The notes: generated by a model from the sequence alone, not told the origin. A stretch of DNA of 64,000 nt from Bradyrhizobium sp. C9 (GCF_002532045.1 NZ_NWTG01000001.1:372001-436000); one strand, 5' to 3'; shown: positions 34,122 to 43,054, numbered from the stretch's first letter. Made by a program: numbers and translations.

Positions 34122-35115
34122 CACGACGGCCGCCGCCGCGCCGCGCGCTGCTGTCACGTTTGCGAACCTCTCCGGCAGCTACGGCGTTGGCCTCGCCGCG
34201 AGCCTCGTTTGGCTCGCCTTCGGGGTGTCATGCCTCTACTGGCCCGATGTCGGCGACTGGTCGCGAACCTCTTCGCTCGGCATCGGCGCGATCGTCATCG
34301 CCGCCTTCGTCCTGTTCGGCACGTTCAGCGCGGATTATCTCGGCAACGCCGGGCAGGCGCTGCGCAAGCGGGCGCCATGGCTGGTGGCGTTCGGTGCTTT
34401 CGTCACGCTGTGGGAGGTCGCCACCGCGAAATTCGCCTGGCTGCCGCTGCCGTTCTTCCCGCCGCCGCAGTCGATCCTCGAGGTCTATACCGACGATCTG
34501 CCGAAGCTGCTCGACAGCGTGTTCGCCTCGATCAAGCTGCAACTCGGCGGCTACATCATCGGCGCGACCGTTGGTTTCATCACCGGCGTCTCGATCGGCT
34601 GGTCGCAGAAGATCGGCTATTGGGTACATCCGGTGCTGCGCTTCATCGGCCCGCTGCCGGCCACCGCCTGGCTGCCGATCGCCTTCTTCACCTTCCCGTC
34701 GAGCTGGAGCGCGTCGACCTTCCTGATCGCGCTTGCCACCGGCTTCCCGGTGACCGTCTTGACCTGGTCAGGTGTGGCGAGCGTCAGCAGGGCCTATTAC
34801 GACGTCGCACGCACGCTCGGCGCCAAGCCGTCGTTCCTGGTGCTGAAAGTCGCAATTCCCGCCGCGCTGCCGCACGTGTTCGTCGGCCTGTTCATGGGGC
34901 TCGGCTCGTCCTTTGCCGTGCTCGTGGTCGCCGAGATGATCGGCGTCAAGGCCGGGCTCGGCTGGTACCTGCAATGGGCGCAGGGCTGGGCGGCCTATGC
35001 CAATATGTATGCGGCGCTGATCGTGATGTCGTTGCTCTGCTCCGGCGCGATCACGCTGCTGTTCCGGACGCGTGATCGCCTGCTGGTCTGGCAGAAGGGC
35101 GTCGTCAAATGGTAG
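34099..35115 (+). CDS. ssuC: Sulfonate/nitrate-type ABC permease with extended N-terminus
   Basis: Inner-membrane permease of 338 residues, about 70-80 longer than usual SsuC. The core has the family pattern: FPPPQSILEVYTDDLPKLL, FIGPLPATAWLPIAFF, and the ATPase-contact loop YYDVARTLGAKPSFLVLKVAIP. The extra N-terminal part predicts two additional helices (GVGLAASLVWLAFGVSCLYW and LGIGAIVIAAFVLFGTF). It overlaps the binding-protein gene before it and the ATPase gene after it (ATGGTAG), so all are translationally coupled. Confidence 0.9.
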   Translation: MSTYSVSDTTAAAAPRAAVTFANLSGSYGVGLAASLVWLAFGVSCLYWPDVGDWSRTSSLGIGAIVIAAFVLFGTFSADYLGNAGQALRKRAPWLVAFGAFVTLWEVATAKFAWLPLPFFPPPQSILEVYTDDLPKLLDSVFASIKLQLGGYIIGATVGFITGVSIGWSQKIGYWVHPVLRFIGPLPATAWLPIAFFTFPSSWSASTFLIALATGFPVTVLTWSGVASVSRAYYDVARTLGAKPSFLVLKVAIPAALPHVFVGLFMGLGSSFAVLVVAEMIGVKAGLGWYLQWAQGWAAYANMYAALIVMSLLCSGAITLLFRTRDRLLVWQKGVVKW

Positions 35116-35906
35116 TGCAATCCGCAGCCGAAGCGATCAGCTATCCTGCGGTCGGCGCCGAACTCGATGTCGAAGGCGTCAGCCACGCCTTCGACATCGA
35201 TGGCGCTGTGCTGCCGGTGCTCGACAATGTCAATCTTTCCATCGCGCCCGGCGAATTCGTCGCGCTGCTCGGTCCGTCCGGCTGCGGCAAGTCGACCCTG
35301 CTGCGGCTGGTCGCGGGGCTCGAGAAGCCGCGCAGCGGCTCGCTGCGCGAGGATGAAGTCCGCATCAGTGGCCCGCATCCGTCGCGTGTCGTCGTGTTCC
35401 AGGACCCGACGCTGTTCCCGTGGCGCTCGGTGTGGGGCAATGTCGCGCTCGGGCTGGAAGCGCAGGGCATCCTGAAGGCGCAGCGGCATCGGGTCGATGC
35501 GGTCATCGAGCTGGTCGGCCTGTCCTCGTTTCGCAATGCCTATCCGCACCAGCTCTCCGGCGGCATGGCGCAGCGCGTGGCGCTGGCGCGCGCGCTGGTC
35601 AACGATCCCAAGATCCTGGTGCTCGACGAGCCGCTCGGCAAGCTCGATTCGCTGACCCGGATCGCGATGCAGGCCGAGCTCGTCGCGCTGTGGCAGCGCA
35701 AGGGCTTCACCACGCTGCTGGTCACCCATGACGTCGAGGAAGCGCTCGTGCTCGCCAACCGCGTCATCGTGCTCTCCGACCGCCCGGCGCGGATCAAGGC
35801 CGATATTGCCGTGGCCCGGCCGTACCCGCGGCATCGCGGCGATCCCTATCTGGCGGAGCTGCGCAAGCAGATCCTCGGCCTGCTCGGGCTGGAGGCGACA
35901 TGGTGA
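35109..35906 (+). CDS. ssuB: Sulfonate/nitrate-type ABC ATPase
   Basis: ATPase of 265 residues for the adjacent permease. Walker A GPSGCGKST (about 54-62), Q-loop VVFQDPTLFPWRSV, signature LSGGMAQR and Walker B ILVLDEPLGKLD are all present, followed by the switch His in LLVTHDVEEAL. The LFPW motif is characteristic of the SsuB/TauB/NrtD group. Overlaps of seven bases join it to the permease before and the flavoprotein after it. Confidence 0.93.
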   Translation: MVVQSAAEAISYPAVGAELDVEGVSHAFDIDGAVLPVLDNVNLSIAPGEFVALLGPSGCGKSTLLRLVAGLEKPRSGSLREDEVRISGPHPSRVVVFQDPTLFPWRSVWGNVALGLEAQGILKAQRHRVDAVIELVGLSSFRNAYPHQLSGGMAQRVALARALVNDPKILVLDEPLGKLDSLTRIAMQAELVALWQRKGFTTLLVTHDVEEALVLANRVIVLSDRPARIKADIAVARPYPRHRGDPYLAELRKQILGLLGLEATW

Positions 35907-37072
35907 CGACAGCGGCGCGGGAGCTGCCGCCGGCGAACCAGCCTGAGCCCATCGCGCGCGCGTTGCGGCTCGCCGAGCTGTTTGCCGCGCGTGCCCCCGC
36001 ACATGATCGCGATGCCAGCTTTCCCTTCGAGAATTTCGCCGACCTGTCGCGCGAAGGGCTGCTGGCGCTGACCGTGCCGGCGGCGCTCGGCGGCGGAGGG
36101 GCGGGTGCCCGCGATGCCACGCGTGTTCTCGGTATCATCGGCAAGGCCGATCCGTCGACTGCGCTGGTGCTGTCGATGCATTACATCCAGCATCTGGTGA
36201 TGGCGCGCAGCACCCGTTGGCCCGGCCGTCTGGCGCGCAAGCTCGCCAGGGAAACGGTCGAAGGCGTGGCGCTGATCAACGCGCTTCGCGTCGAGCCCGA
36301 GCTGGGCTCGCCCGCGCGCGGCGGCCTGCCCGCGACCACGGCGCGCCGCACCGAGACCGGCTGGCGGCTGACCGGCCGCAAGATCTATTCGACCGGTGCG
36401 CCGATCCTGAAATGGTATTCGGTCTGGGCGAAGACCGACGAGCAGGACGCCCGTGTCGGCTTGTTTCTGGTTCCAGCCGGCCTGCCGGGAACGCGGATCG
36501 AGGAGACCTGGGATCATCTTGGCCTGCGCGCCAGCGGCAGCCACACCGTGATCTTCGACGACGTCGTGTTTCCGCTGGATTACGAGATCGACGTCCGCCG
36601 GCCCGACGACTGGAAGGTTCCTGACGTCACCCAGGCAACCGTGCATGCGATCTTCGTCGCCGCGATTTATGACGGCATCGCCCGCGCCGCCCGCGACTGG
36701 CTGGTCAAATTCCTCAAGGAGCGGGTGCCCGCCAATCTCGGCGCGCCGCTGGCGACATTGCCGCGCATGCAGGAGGTCGTCGGCGGCATCGAGGCCCGTC
36801 TTGCGGTCAATGCCCGCCTGATCGACAGCTTCGCCGCCGATTTCGATAACGGCTTCCCGCTGTCGGCGATCGAGTCTAACATCATCAAGCTGACGGTGAC
36901 CAATAACGCCGCAGCAGTGGTGGAGGATGCCTTGTCGCTGACCAGCAATCACGGCCTGTCGCGAACCAATCCGCTGGAGCGGCATTACCGTGACGTGCTG
37001 TGCGGCCGTGTCCATACCCCGCAAGACGATGCCACCCGTGTCTCCGCCGGACGCTCCGCGCTGGGCGTCTGA
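35900..37072 (+). CDS. Acyl-CoA dehydrogenase-fold flavin monooxygenase (SfnB/DszC-like)
   Basis: Flavoprotein of 390 residues with the acyl-CoA dehydrogenase fold, but with the ending NPLERHYRDVLCGRVHTPQDD found in FMN-dependent monooxygenases such as DszC and SfnB, which act on sulfur or nitrogen compounds with reduced flavin. The usual acyl-CoA dehydrogenase catalytic Glu is not evident. Located inside the sulfonate operon and overlapping ssuB by seven bases, it likely oxidises an imported organosulfur compound before desulfonation. No flavin reductase gene is in the window, so one must be supplied elsewhere. Confidence 0.82.
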   Translation: MVTTAARELPPANQPEPIARALRLAELFAARAPAHDRDASFPFENFADLSREGLLALTVPAALGGGGAGARDATRVLGIIGKADPSTALVLSMHYIQHLVMARSTRWPGRLARKLARETVEGVALINALRVEPELGSPARGGLPATTARRTETGWRLTGRKIYSTGAPILKWYSVWAKTDEQDARVGLFLVPAGLPGTRIEETWDHLGLRASGSHTVIFDDVVFPLDYEIDVRRPDDWKVPDVTQATVHAIFVAAIYDGIARAARDWLVKFLKERVPANLGAPLATLPRMQEVVGGIEARLAVNARLIDSFAADFDNGFPLSAIESNIIKLTVTNNAAAVVEDALSLTSNHGLSRTNPLERHYRDVLCGRVHTPQDDATRVSAGRSALGV

Positions 37073-37105
37073 AAACAACAGCCAACAACAACGGAGTTGT
37101 CAGTC

Positions 37106-38200
37106 ATGCCGGTCGAGTTCATCGGCTTCATCACCAACAACAATGCCTCCGAGACGATCGTCCGCTCCGGCCCGGTGCTCGATCCGCCCTATATCGAGAC
37201 CGTCGCCAAGGCCCATGAGCTTGCCGGCTTCGACCGCGCGCTGCTGGCGTTCCACTCGACCACGCCGGACGCGCTGCAGGTCGCGCAGCATGTCCTGACC
37301 ATCACCAAGCAGCTCAAGGTGATGATCGCGCAGCGCCCGGGCTTCACCGCGCCGACGCTTTTGGCGCGCCAGCTTGCGACGCTGGATCAGTTCTATGGCG
37401 GCCGGGTCTCGCTGCACGTCATCACCGGCGGCAACGCCATCGAGCTGCGCCAGGACGGCAATACGCTCGACGACAAGGACGAGCGCTACGCCCGCACCAG
37501 CGAATTCCTCGACGTGGTGCGGCTGGAATGGACCAGCGAGAAGCCGTTCAACTACAGCGGCAAGTACTACAACGTCGAGAACGGCTTCTCGCAGGTGAAG
37601 CCGTTGCAGAAGGGCGGCATCTACACCTTCGTCGGCGGCGGCTCGGATGCCGCGGTCGAGGTTGCGGGCAAGCACGCCGATACCTTCGCGCTGTGGGGTG
37701 AATCCTATGCCCAGGTGCGCGACGTCACCGCGCGGGTGCGCGCGGCCGCGGCCAAGCATGGCCGGCCGACGCCGCGCTTCAGCCTGTCGGTGCGGCCGAT
37801 CCTCGCCGACACCGAGGAGAAGGCGTGGGCGAAGGCGGAGCATATCCTCGCGCGCGCCACCGCGTTGCAGGACCAGACCGGCTACCGCCGTCCCAATCAC
37901 GCGACCGACGGCGCCAAGCGGCTGCTGGCGCTGGCCGATCAGGGGACCCGAATCGACAAGCGGCTGTGGACCGAGATCGCCAAGCTCACCGGCGCCAACA
38001 GCAACACCACGGCGTTGGTCGGCACGCCCGAGCAGGTCGCCGAGGTGTTCGCCGATTACTACGATCTCGGCGTCAGCCACTTCCTGATCCGCGGCTTCGA
38101 TCCGCTGGTCGATGCAATCGACTATGGCCGCGAGCTGATCCCGCTGACCCGCAAGCTGATCGAAGCGCGCGACCAGCAGCGGGGGATCGCCGCCGAATGA
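37106..38200 (+). CDS. ssuD: FMNH2-dependent alkanesulfonate monooxygenase (SsuD-like)
   Basis: Bacterial-luciferase-fold (LLM) monooxygenase of 364 residues that releases sulfite from alkanesulfonates. Landmarks: VEFIGFITNNNASE at the start, FDRALLAFHSTTPDALQVAQ, MIAQRPGFTAPTLLARQLAT, and LHVITGGNAIELRQDGN. Cys is absent at the position after HST, as in many SsuD homologues outside enterobacteria. ATG 37106 has CGGAG upstream; an upstream in-frame TTG is less likely. Its stop overlaps the start of the second SsuA-like gene (ATGA). Could also act on related sulfones or on a phthalate-like ring sulfonate. Confidence 0.85.
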   Translation: MPVEFIGFITNNNASETIVRSGPVLDPPYIETVAKAHELAGFDRALLAFHSTTPDALQVAQHVLTITKQLKVMIAQRPGFTAPTLLARQLATLDQFYGGRVSLHVITGGNAIELRQDGNTLDDKDERYARTSEFLDVVRLEWTSEKPFNYSGKYYNVENGFSQVKPLQKGGIYTFVGGGSDAAVEVAGKHADTFALWGESYAQVRDVTARVRAAAAKHGRPTPRFSLSVRPILADTEEKAWAKAEHILARATALQDQTGYRRPNHATDGAKRLLALADQGTRIDKRLWTEIAKLTGANSNTTALVGTPEQVAEVFADYYDLGVSHFLIRGFDPLVDAIDYGRELIPLTRKLIEARDQQRGIAAE

Positions 38201-39138
38201 TCCGTCTCCTTGTCGCGGCGGCGCTTGCGCTCGCCGTCATCGACTCTGCCGACGCGCAGACCACGTTGCGCGTCGGCGACCAGAAGGGCAATTCGCAGGC
38301 CGTGATGGAAGCGGCCGGCGTGCTCAAGAACGTCCCCTACAAGATCGAATGGAAGGAGTTCGCCGCTGCCGCGCCGTTGCTGGAAGCCTTGGGCGCGGGT
38401 GCGATCGACACCGGCCTGGTCGGCGATGCGCCGTTCACCTTCGCGGCCGCGGCCAACGTCCCGGTCAAGGCGATCGCCGCGGTCAGGCAGTCGGGCGAGG
38501 GGCTTGCGGTCGTGGTGCCGGAGAACTCTGCGATCAAAAGCTTTGACGATCTGCGCGGCAAGAAGATCGCGACCGGCCGCGGCTCGATCGGCCATCAGCT
38601 GATCCTGGCCGCGCTGGGATCGAGAGGCTGGCAGGCGAGCGACGTGCAGATCGTGTTCCTGGCGCCGTCGGATGCCAAGGTCGCCTACACGCAAGGCTCG
38701 GTCGACGCCTGGTCGACCTGGGAGCCTTACGTGAGCCAGGAAGAGGTGCTGTTCAAGTCGCGCCGCGTCATCACGGCCGACGGCATCACGCCCGGCCTCG
38801 GCTTCCAGGTCGCAACGCCGGCCGCGATCAAGGACAAGCGTGTCGAGCTGGAGGATTTCGTGCGCCGGCTGGCGGCCGCGCGCGCATGGTCGCAGACCAA
38901 TGTCGAGGGCTACGCTGCGACGTGGGGCAGGCTGATGAACATCCCGCCTGCCGTGGCGCTGAACTGGCTGACCCGCGCCAAGATACGCATCGCGCCGATC
39001 GACGACAGCGTGGTGGCCGACGAGCAGAAGACCATCGACCTCTACGACCGCTGGGGCCTGATCAGACAAAAGGTCAACGCCGCCGACATCGTCGACCGGT
39101 CGTTTGGCGCGGCGGTGGAGAAGGGCGCGGGGTTGTAG
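38197..39138 (+). CDS. ssuA: Aliphatic-sulfonate-type ABC binding protein (SsuA-like), copy 2
   Basis: Periplasmic binding protein of 313 residues with a short Sec signal (LLVAAALALAVIDSADA). Mature N-terminus TTLRVGDQKGN and VPYKIEWKEFAAAAPLLEALGAGAID match the copy at 31560-32552, while the ligand region has diverged (SGEGLAVVVP against DPKTQAILV). It is the third binding protein for a single SsuBC pair. Coupled to ssuD by an ATGA overlap and last in the operon; two adjacent hairpins follow. Confidence 0.87.
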   Translation: MIRLLVAAALALAVIDSADAQTTLRVGDQKGNSQAVMEAAGVLKNVPYKIEWKEFAAAAPLLEALGAGAIDTGLVGDAPFTFAAAANVPVKAIAAVRQSGEGLAVVVPENSAIKSFDDLRGKKIATGRGSIGHQLILAALGSRGWQASDVQIVFLAPSDAKVAYTQGSVDAWSTWEPYVSQEEVLFKSRRVITADGITPGLGFQVATPAAIKDKRVELEDFVRRLAAARAWSQTNVEGYAATWGRLMNIPPAVALNWLTRAKIRIAPIDDSVVADEQKTIDLYDRWGLIRQKVNAADIVDRSFGAAVEKGAGL

Positions 39139-39167
39139 GCAATTTGCAAGCGATGCTAAGCATTCAG

Positions 39168-39195
39168 CGTCGTCCTGGCTTTCGCCAGGACGACG
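39168..39195. terminator. Hairpin after sulfonate operon, dispersed-repeat type
   Basis: Perfect 12-base arms CGTCGTCCTGGC / GCCAGGACGACG with loop TTTC, 30 bases after the last stop. A second stem GAGATGG-GA-CCATCTC (39195-39210) follows at once. No T-run; likely end of transcript and a member of the palindromic family seen at 50398 and 63339. Confidence 0.6.
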
Positions 39196-39419
39196 AGATG
39201 GGACCATCTCCGCGGAAGCGATTCAACTTCGCACGATTGTACCGCTAACGAACCCGTGATCTCAAAGATATCCATTCGTCCGTAGGCAGCGCTGCGGCAA
39301 GGATTTTACCCGTTCAGTGCCTTCCAAAACCGCAACGTTGCTATTTTCGTCGTGCCCTTGCCGCGCTCTCCAGCACCGCCAAGATCAAACGCACGAACAA
39401 TCGAGTCCGGGAGATCACC

Positions 39420-40265
39420 GTGGGCCTTCAAGAAACTCGCATCGAGTCGCTGCCGTTTGTGACCGCTGAACTGAATTATCTCGCGCCGACACCGGGCAAG
39501 CCCCGGACTTACGCTTTCGATCCGCCGCCCGGCGAACCCAAATCCACCGCGCTGCCCGAAGCCCACAACGTCCCGATCTTCGACGGGCGCCTGATCGCCG
39601 ACAGCTTCTCGCTCGACCGCGAGGGCTTCGCGCTGGTCAAGCATCCGACCATCGTGAAGGACTATTACGACGACAACGAAGTCCGCAACGTCTACTACCC
39701 GGCGGTCGAAGCCTTCCTCAAGGCGACGCTGAAGGCGGATCGTGTCTTCATCTTCGATCACACCGTGCGCAAGCGGGTCGAGGGTGCGGCTGATATCCGC
39801 GGCGGCGGCCCGCGCCAGCCCGCGACCCGCGTCCATGTCGATCAGACCGCCGTCTCCGGCCACAACAGGGTGTTCGAGCACTTGCCTGACGAGGCTGAGC
39901 AACTCGTCAAGGGCCGCGTCCAGGTGATCAATCTGTGGCGTCCGATCCGAGGTCCCTTGCGTGATTCACCGCTCGCGATGGCCGATGGCACCACGGTCGC
40001 GCCGGAGGATCTGATCGCGTCCGACCTGATCTATCCGAACCGCAGCGGCGAGACCTATTCGGTGAAGTACAATCCGAACCATCGCTGGTTCTACATTCCC
40101 GAGATGACGCCGGACGAGGCGATCCTGCTGAAATGCTACGACTCGGCGACCGACGGCCGGACCCGGTTTGGACCGCACACCGCCTTCGTCGATCCGACCA
40201 CGCCGGCGGACGCCGCACCGCGCGAGAGCATCGAGCTCCGCACGCTGGTGTTCCATAAGCATTGA
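39420..40265 (+). CDS. CmcJ/AsaB-family oxygenase-like protein
   Basis: Protein of 281 residues resembling the CmcJ/NvfI (AsaB) group, linked to hydroxylation or methoxylation in antibiotic and aflatoxin-like pathways but also common in soil bacteria. A possible 2-His-1-carboxylate site is His139 and Asp141 (RVHVDQT) with His253 (FGPHTAF). NLWRPIRGPLRDSPLA is a strong family motif. Start GTG 39420 has GGGAG seven bases before it. It follows the sulfonate operon by 281 bases and precedes an MFS gene, so a role in processing an organic acid or sulfonate is possible but unproven. Confidence 0.75.
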   Translation: MGLQETRIESLPFVTAELNYLAPTPGKPRTYAFDPPPGEPKSTALPEAHNVPIFDGRLIADSFSLDREGFALVKHPTIVKDYYDDNEVRNVYYPAVEAFLKATLKADRVFIFDHTVRKRVEGAADIRGGGPRQPATRVHVDQTAVSGHNRVFEHLPDEAEQLVKGRVQVINLWRPIRGPLRDSPLAMADGTTVAPEDLIASDLIYPNRSGETYSVKYNPNHRWFYIPEMTPDEAILLKCYDSATDGRTRFGPHTAFVDPTTPADAAPRESIELRTLVFHKH

Positions 40266-40296
40266 TGAAGAATGTTACGGCATAAGAGGTGCGCTC

Positions 40297-40417
40297 CCTC
40301 TCCCGCTTGCGGGGAGGGTTGGGGTGGGGGCTCTCTCCACGAGTCGTATTGTGGAGAGAGCCCCCACCCGGACCGCATCTGAAGATGCGCTCCGGCCTCC
40401 CCCGCAAGCGGGAGAGG
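40297..40417. repeat. Nested palindromic repeat element
   Basis: Outer arms CCTCTCCCGCTTGCGGG (40297-40313) and its exact complement (40401-40417); inner perfect 19-base arms (40322-40340 and 40351-40369, GGGTGGGGG followed by CTCTCTCCAC) around loop GAGTCGTATT. About 121 bases in total. A partial copy of the outer arm lies at 48980. Confidence 0.8.
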
Positions 40418-40515
40418 CAAGGACGGCAGAACGAATCGGATCTGCCCTCAAACTTGGCACCGTCAGCCCAATAATGTTACGCCCGTCCCCCAACTGCTCG
40501 GGGAAAGGGCTACTG

Positions 40516-41769
40516 ATGGACGGCGTGGTGACGAAGGAAGCAGCGGGGATCGGGTTCCGCGCCCTGGTCCTTGCACTTCTGGCATTGGCCTCCGGCCACA
40601 TGCTGTCGACGCTGCTGCGCACGATCCCCGCGATCAGCCTCGATCTGATGGCGCGCGATTTCGGCACCTCGCCGCAGGCGCTGGCGAGCCTCACCGCGAT
40701 CTACCACTTCTCCTTTGCGGCCTCGCAAATCCCGGTCGGCGCCGCGATGGACCGATTTGGCGTGCGGCCGGTGTCGCTGAGCCTGCTCGGAGGTACCGTG
40801 GTCGGGACGCTGGTCTCGGCGCTCGCGATGGGTCCCGCGAGCTTCGTGCTCGGGCAACTGATGCTCGGCATCGCCACCTCGGGCATGCTGATGTGCCCGA
40901 TGACGCTGGCGGCCAAGCAGATGTCGGCGGCGAAGTTCGGCCTGTGGTCCGGCCTGATCCTCTCGATCGGCAATATCGGCATGCTGCTGTCGGCCAGCCC
41001 GCTGGCCTTCGTGGTCGACCAGCTCGGCTGGCGCGCCGGCTTCTGGATCTCGGCCGGATTCGGCATTGCCGTGCTGATCGCGGTGTTCGCGCTGGTGCCG
41101 CGGCAGCCTGCAGCGCATGCCGACGATTCCTCACCCTTGCAGCAGATGGCCGAGGTGCTGCGGCTCGGCCTGTCGCGCGGCCTGCGCGGACTGATCGCGC
41201 TGTCGCTGGTGTCGCTCGGCGCATCGCTGGTGCTGCGCGGCCTGTGGGGCGGGCCGTGGCTGATGGACGTGAAGGGGCTGAGCCGCATCGAAGCCGGCAA
41301 TCTGCTCGGCCTGTTCACGCTGGCGATGATCATCGGCCCGGCCTGCATCGGTGCCATCGATCGCAAGTTCGGGCATCGCCGCACCATGGTGGCGTCGACC
41401 CATGCCGTCGCCGCGCTGCTGCTGGTGCTGATGGCGGCCGGCGCGCCGCATTTCCCGGTCTCGAACCTGCTCGGCGTTGCCGTGATGCCGACGCGATATG
41501 ACCTGGTGCTGCTGGTCCTGATCGGGCTTGCGACGTCGGCGCAGCCGCTGATCTACGGCATGACACGGCAGCTGGTCGACGCGAAGGACACCGGCAAGGC
41601 GTTGTCGTCGGTCAATCTCGCGTTCTTTCTCGGCGCGGCGCTGCTGCAATCGAGCACCGCGGGCGTCGCGGCGCTGTTCGGTTTGCCCGCGGTGCTGCTG
41701 TTCATCGCGGGCGCCCTGGTGATCGGCGTTGTGCTGTTCCTGATCTACACCAGGCCTTCCGCCGCCTAG
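40516..41769 (+). CDS. MFS transporter
   Basis: Major-facilitator permease of 417 residues with about twelve helices. The loop 2-3 signature is visible as GAAMDRFGVRPVSL, and a matching IDRKFGHRRTM in the second half. The N-terminus is short and cytoplasmic (MDGVVTKEAAG). Start ATG 40516 has GGGAAAGGG upstream. Substrate unknown; position after the CmcJ-like gene suggests uptake or export of the same compound. It ends convergently with the anti-sigma gene; their stop codons share CTAG. Confidence 0.85.
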   Translation: MDGVVTKEAAGIGFRALVLALLALASGHMLSTLLRTIPAISLDLMARDFGTSPQALASLTAIYHFSFAASQIPVGAAMDRFGVRPVSLSLLGGTVVGTLVSALAMGPASFVLGQLMLGIATSGMLMCPMTLAAKQMSAAKFGLWSGLILSIGNIGMLLSASPLAFVVDQLGWRAGFWISAGFGIAVLIAVFALVPRQPAAHADDSSPLQQMAEVLRLGLSRGLRGLIALSLVSLGASLVLRGLWGGPWLMDVKGLSRIEAGNLLGLFTLAMIIGPACIGAIDRKFGHRRTMVASTHAVAALLLVLMAAGAPHFPVSNLLGVAVMPTRYDLVLLVLIGLATSAQPLIYGMTRQLVDAKDTGKALSSVNLAFFLGAALLQSSTAGVAALFGLPAVLLFIAGALVIGVVLFLIYTRPSAA

Positions 41770-42530
41770 ATCGTCTGTGCCTGCTTGCGGATTTCGTTGG
41801 CAAGCGGCCGCAAGGCATCGACCCCGCGCGGCCCGACGAGGCTATAGCCCGTGCCGCCGTCGGCCCAGGAGAAACCGGCGATATCGCCGCCCGAATGCGC
41901 GGCCATCGGTGCGTTCTGATCCGACGTCATCGGGCGGGTGAGGACCACAAGCCGCTCGCCGTGATCATCGTCGTACATGAACATGGCCGCCGGACCGTGC
42001 GCGGTCGGCACCACCCGTCCGCCCATCAAGCGATATCCCGACTTGCTCAGGTCCGGCAGCTTGACCGGCTGACGCAGCCGGTTCGAGACCCATTGCACAA
42101 GCTCGGTGCTGTCGCGCAGCTCGACCGGCCGGGTGTGGTCCGAGGCGTAGACCTTGTAGGAATCGCTTGCTTCCTCGGCCAGCGCCGCAAGCCCGCCGGC
42201 CGGCGCCTGCGTCGCGCCACGGATCATCCATCCGCCAAGGCCGCCGATCGAGAGCATCAGCATCGCTGCGATGGCCCAGCGCAATGACGAGGGGCGGCGG
42301 CGCGGTCGCTCGATCATCCTGGCGAGGTTGAGCTGCGGCGGCAGTGGTTCCTCGGCAATCGGCAGCAATGCCGATCGCAGCAGGTTACGCTCATCGGAGT
42401 AGGCGGCGATGCGCTTGGCGACGTCCGGATGCTTTTCCAGATAGGCCGCGACTTCGGCCTCGCGCTCCGGCTCCAGCGCGCGATCCACGTAGGCATGCAG
42501 ATCGTCTTCGGTAATGGGTCGGTTGCTCAT
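41766..42530 (-). CDS. Transmembrane anti-sigma factor
   Basis: Protein of 254 residues. The first 80 residues (DLHAYVDRALEPEREAEVAAYLEKHPDV) match the helical anti-sigma domain of ECF regulators but have no zinc-binding Cys pair. One membrane helix (LRWAIAAMLMLSIGGLGGWMIRG, about 84-106) is followed by a 145-residue periplasmic domain with GFSWADGGTGYSLVG. It should hold the sigma factor at the membrane until a periplasmic signal releases it. It overlaps the sigma gene as ATGA. Confidence 0.88.
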   Translation of the reverse strand: MSNRPITEDDLHAYVDRALEPEREAEVAAYLEKHPDVAKRIAAYSDERNLLRSALLPIAEEPLPPQLNLARMIERPRRRPSSLRWAIAAMLMLSIGGLGGWMIRGATQAPAGGLAALAEEASDSYKVYASDHTRPVELRDSTELVQWVSNRLRQPVKLPDLSKSGYRLMGGRVVPTAHGPAAMFMYDDDHGERLVVLTRPMTSDQNAPMAAHSGGDIAGFSWADGGTGYSLVGPRGVDALRPLANEIRKQAQTI

Positions 42531-43054
42531 GACTTGTTCCGCAATTGCACGATATTATTGTTCAGATCGCCGGCAGTGCCCTCCAACTCCTGGTGGAGCC
42601 GCTCGCGGGCGCGCGCCAGCCGCGACATCACCGTGCCGATGGGTACACCGAGCACCTTGGCGGCGTCGGCATAGGACAGGTCCTCGACGCCGACGAGCAG
42701 CAGCACCGCACGCTGGTCATGCGGAAGCCTTGCGAGCTTCGTCATGACATCGCGGTAGGTCACCTTGTGCTCCTGCTCTGCGTCCTGGCCGAATGCATCC
42801 TCGTTGGTTTCGTCGATCGCGACATGGACGCCGCGCGTCGTTGCGCGGCGAAACTGGTTGATGGCGAGATTATGCAGGATCGCGAACAGCCACGGCCGCG
42901 GATTGTCCGACCGCCGCTGCTCCCAATGAATGACGGCGCGTTCCAGGCAGTCCTGCACCAAATCGTCGGCCGCCGCGTGGTCGCGGACGAGGGCCCGCGC
43001 ATACCGCCGCAAGGCGGGTATCAGCGGCTCGACGAGGCGCAGCATGTCGTTCAT
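42527..43054 (-). CDS. ECF-type RNA polymerase sigma factor
   Basis: Sigma factor of 175 residues with only regions 2 and 4. Region 2: YARALVRDHAAADDLVQDCLERA and RPWLFAILHNLAINQFR. Region 4: LARLPHDQRAVLLLVGVEDLSYADAAKVLGVPIGTVMSRLARARERL. No C-terminal extension. Gene order is DUF305 protein, beta-propeller protein, sigma, anti-sigma, with ATGA/GTGA overlaps throughout, so the sigma is co-made with its probable periplasmic targets. It may drive its own operon from the site at 45066-45090. Confidence 0.93.
   Translation of the reverse strand: MNDMLRLVEPLIPALRRYARALVRDHAAADDLVQDCLERAVIHWEQRRSDNPRPWLFAILHNLAINQFRRATTRGVHVAIDETNEDAFGQDAEQEHKVTYRDVMTKLARLPHDQRAVLLLVGVEDLSYADAAKVLGVPIGTVMSRLARARERLHQELEGTAGDLNNNIVQLRNKS

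Noticed and set aside
37825..38196. In-frame upstream extension of the second SsuA-like gene
   Set aside because: Overlaps ssuD in another frame; the signal peptide begins at 38197 with an ATGA overlap.
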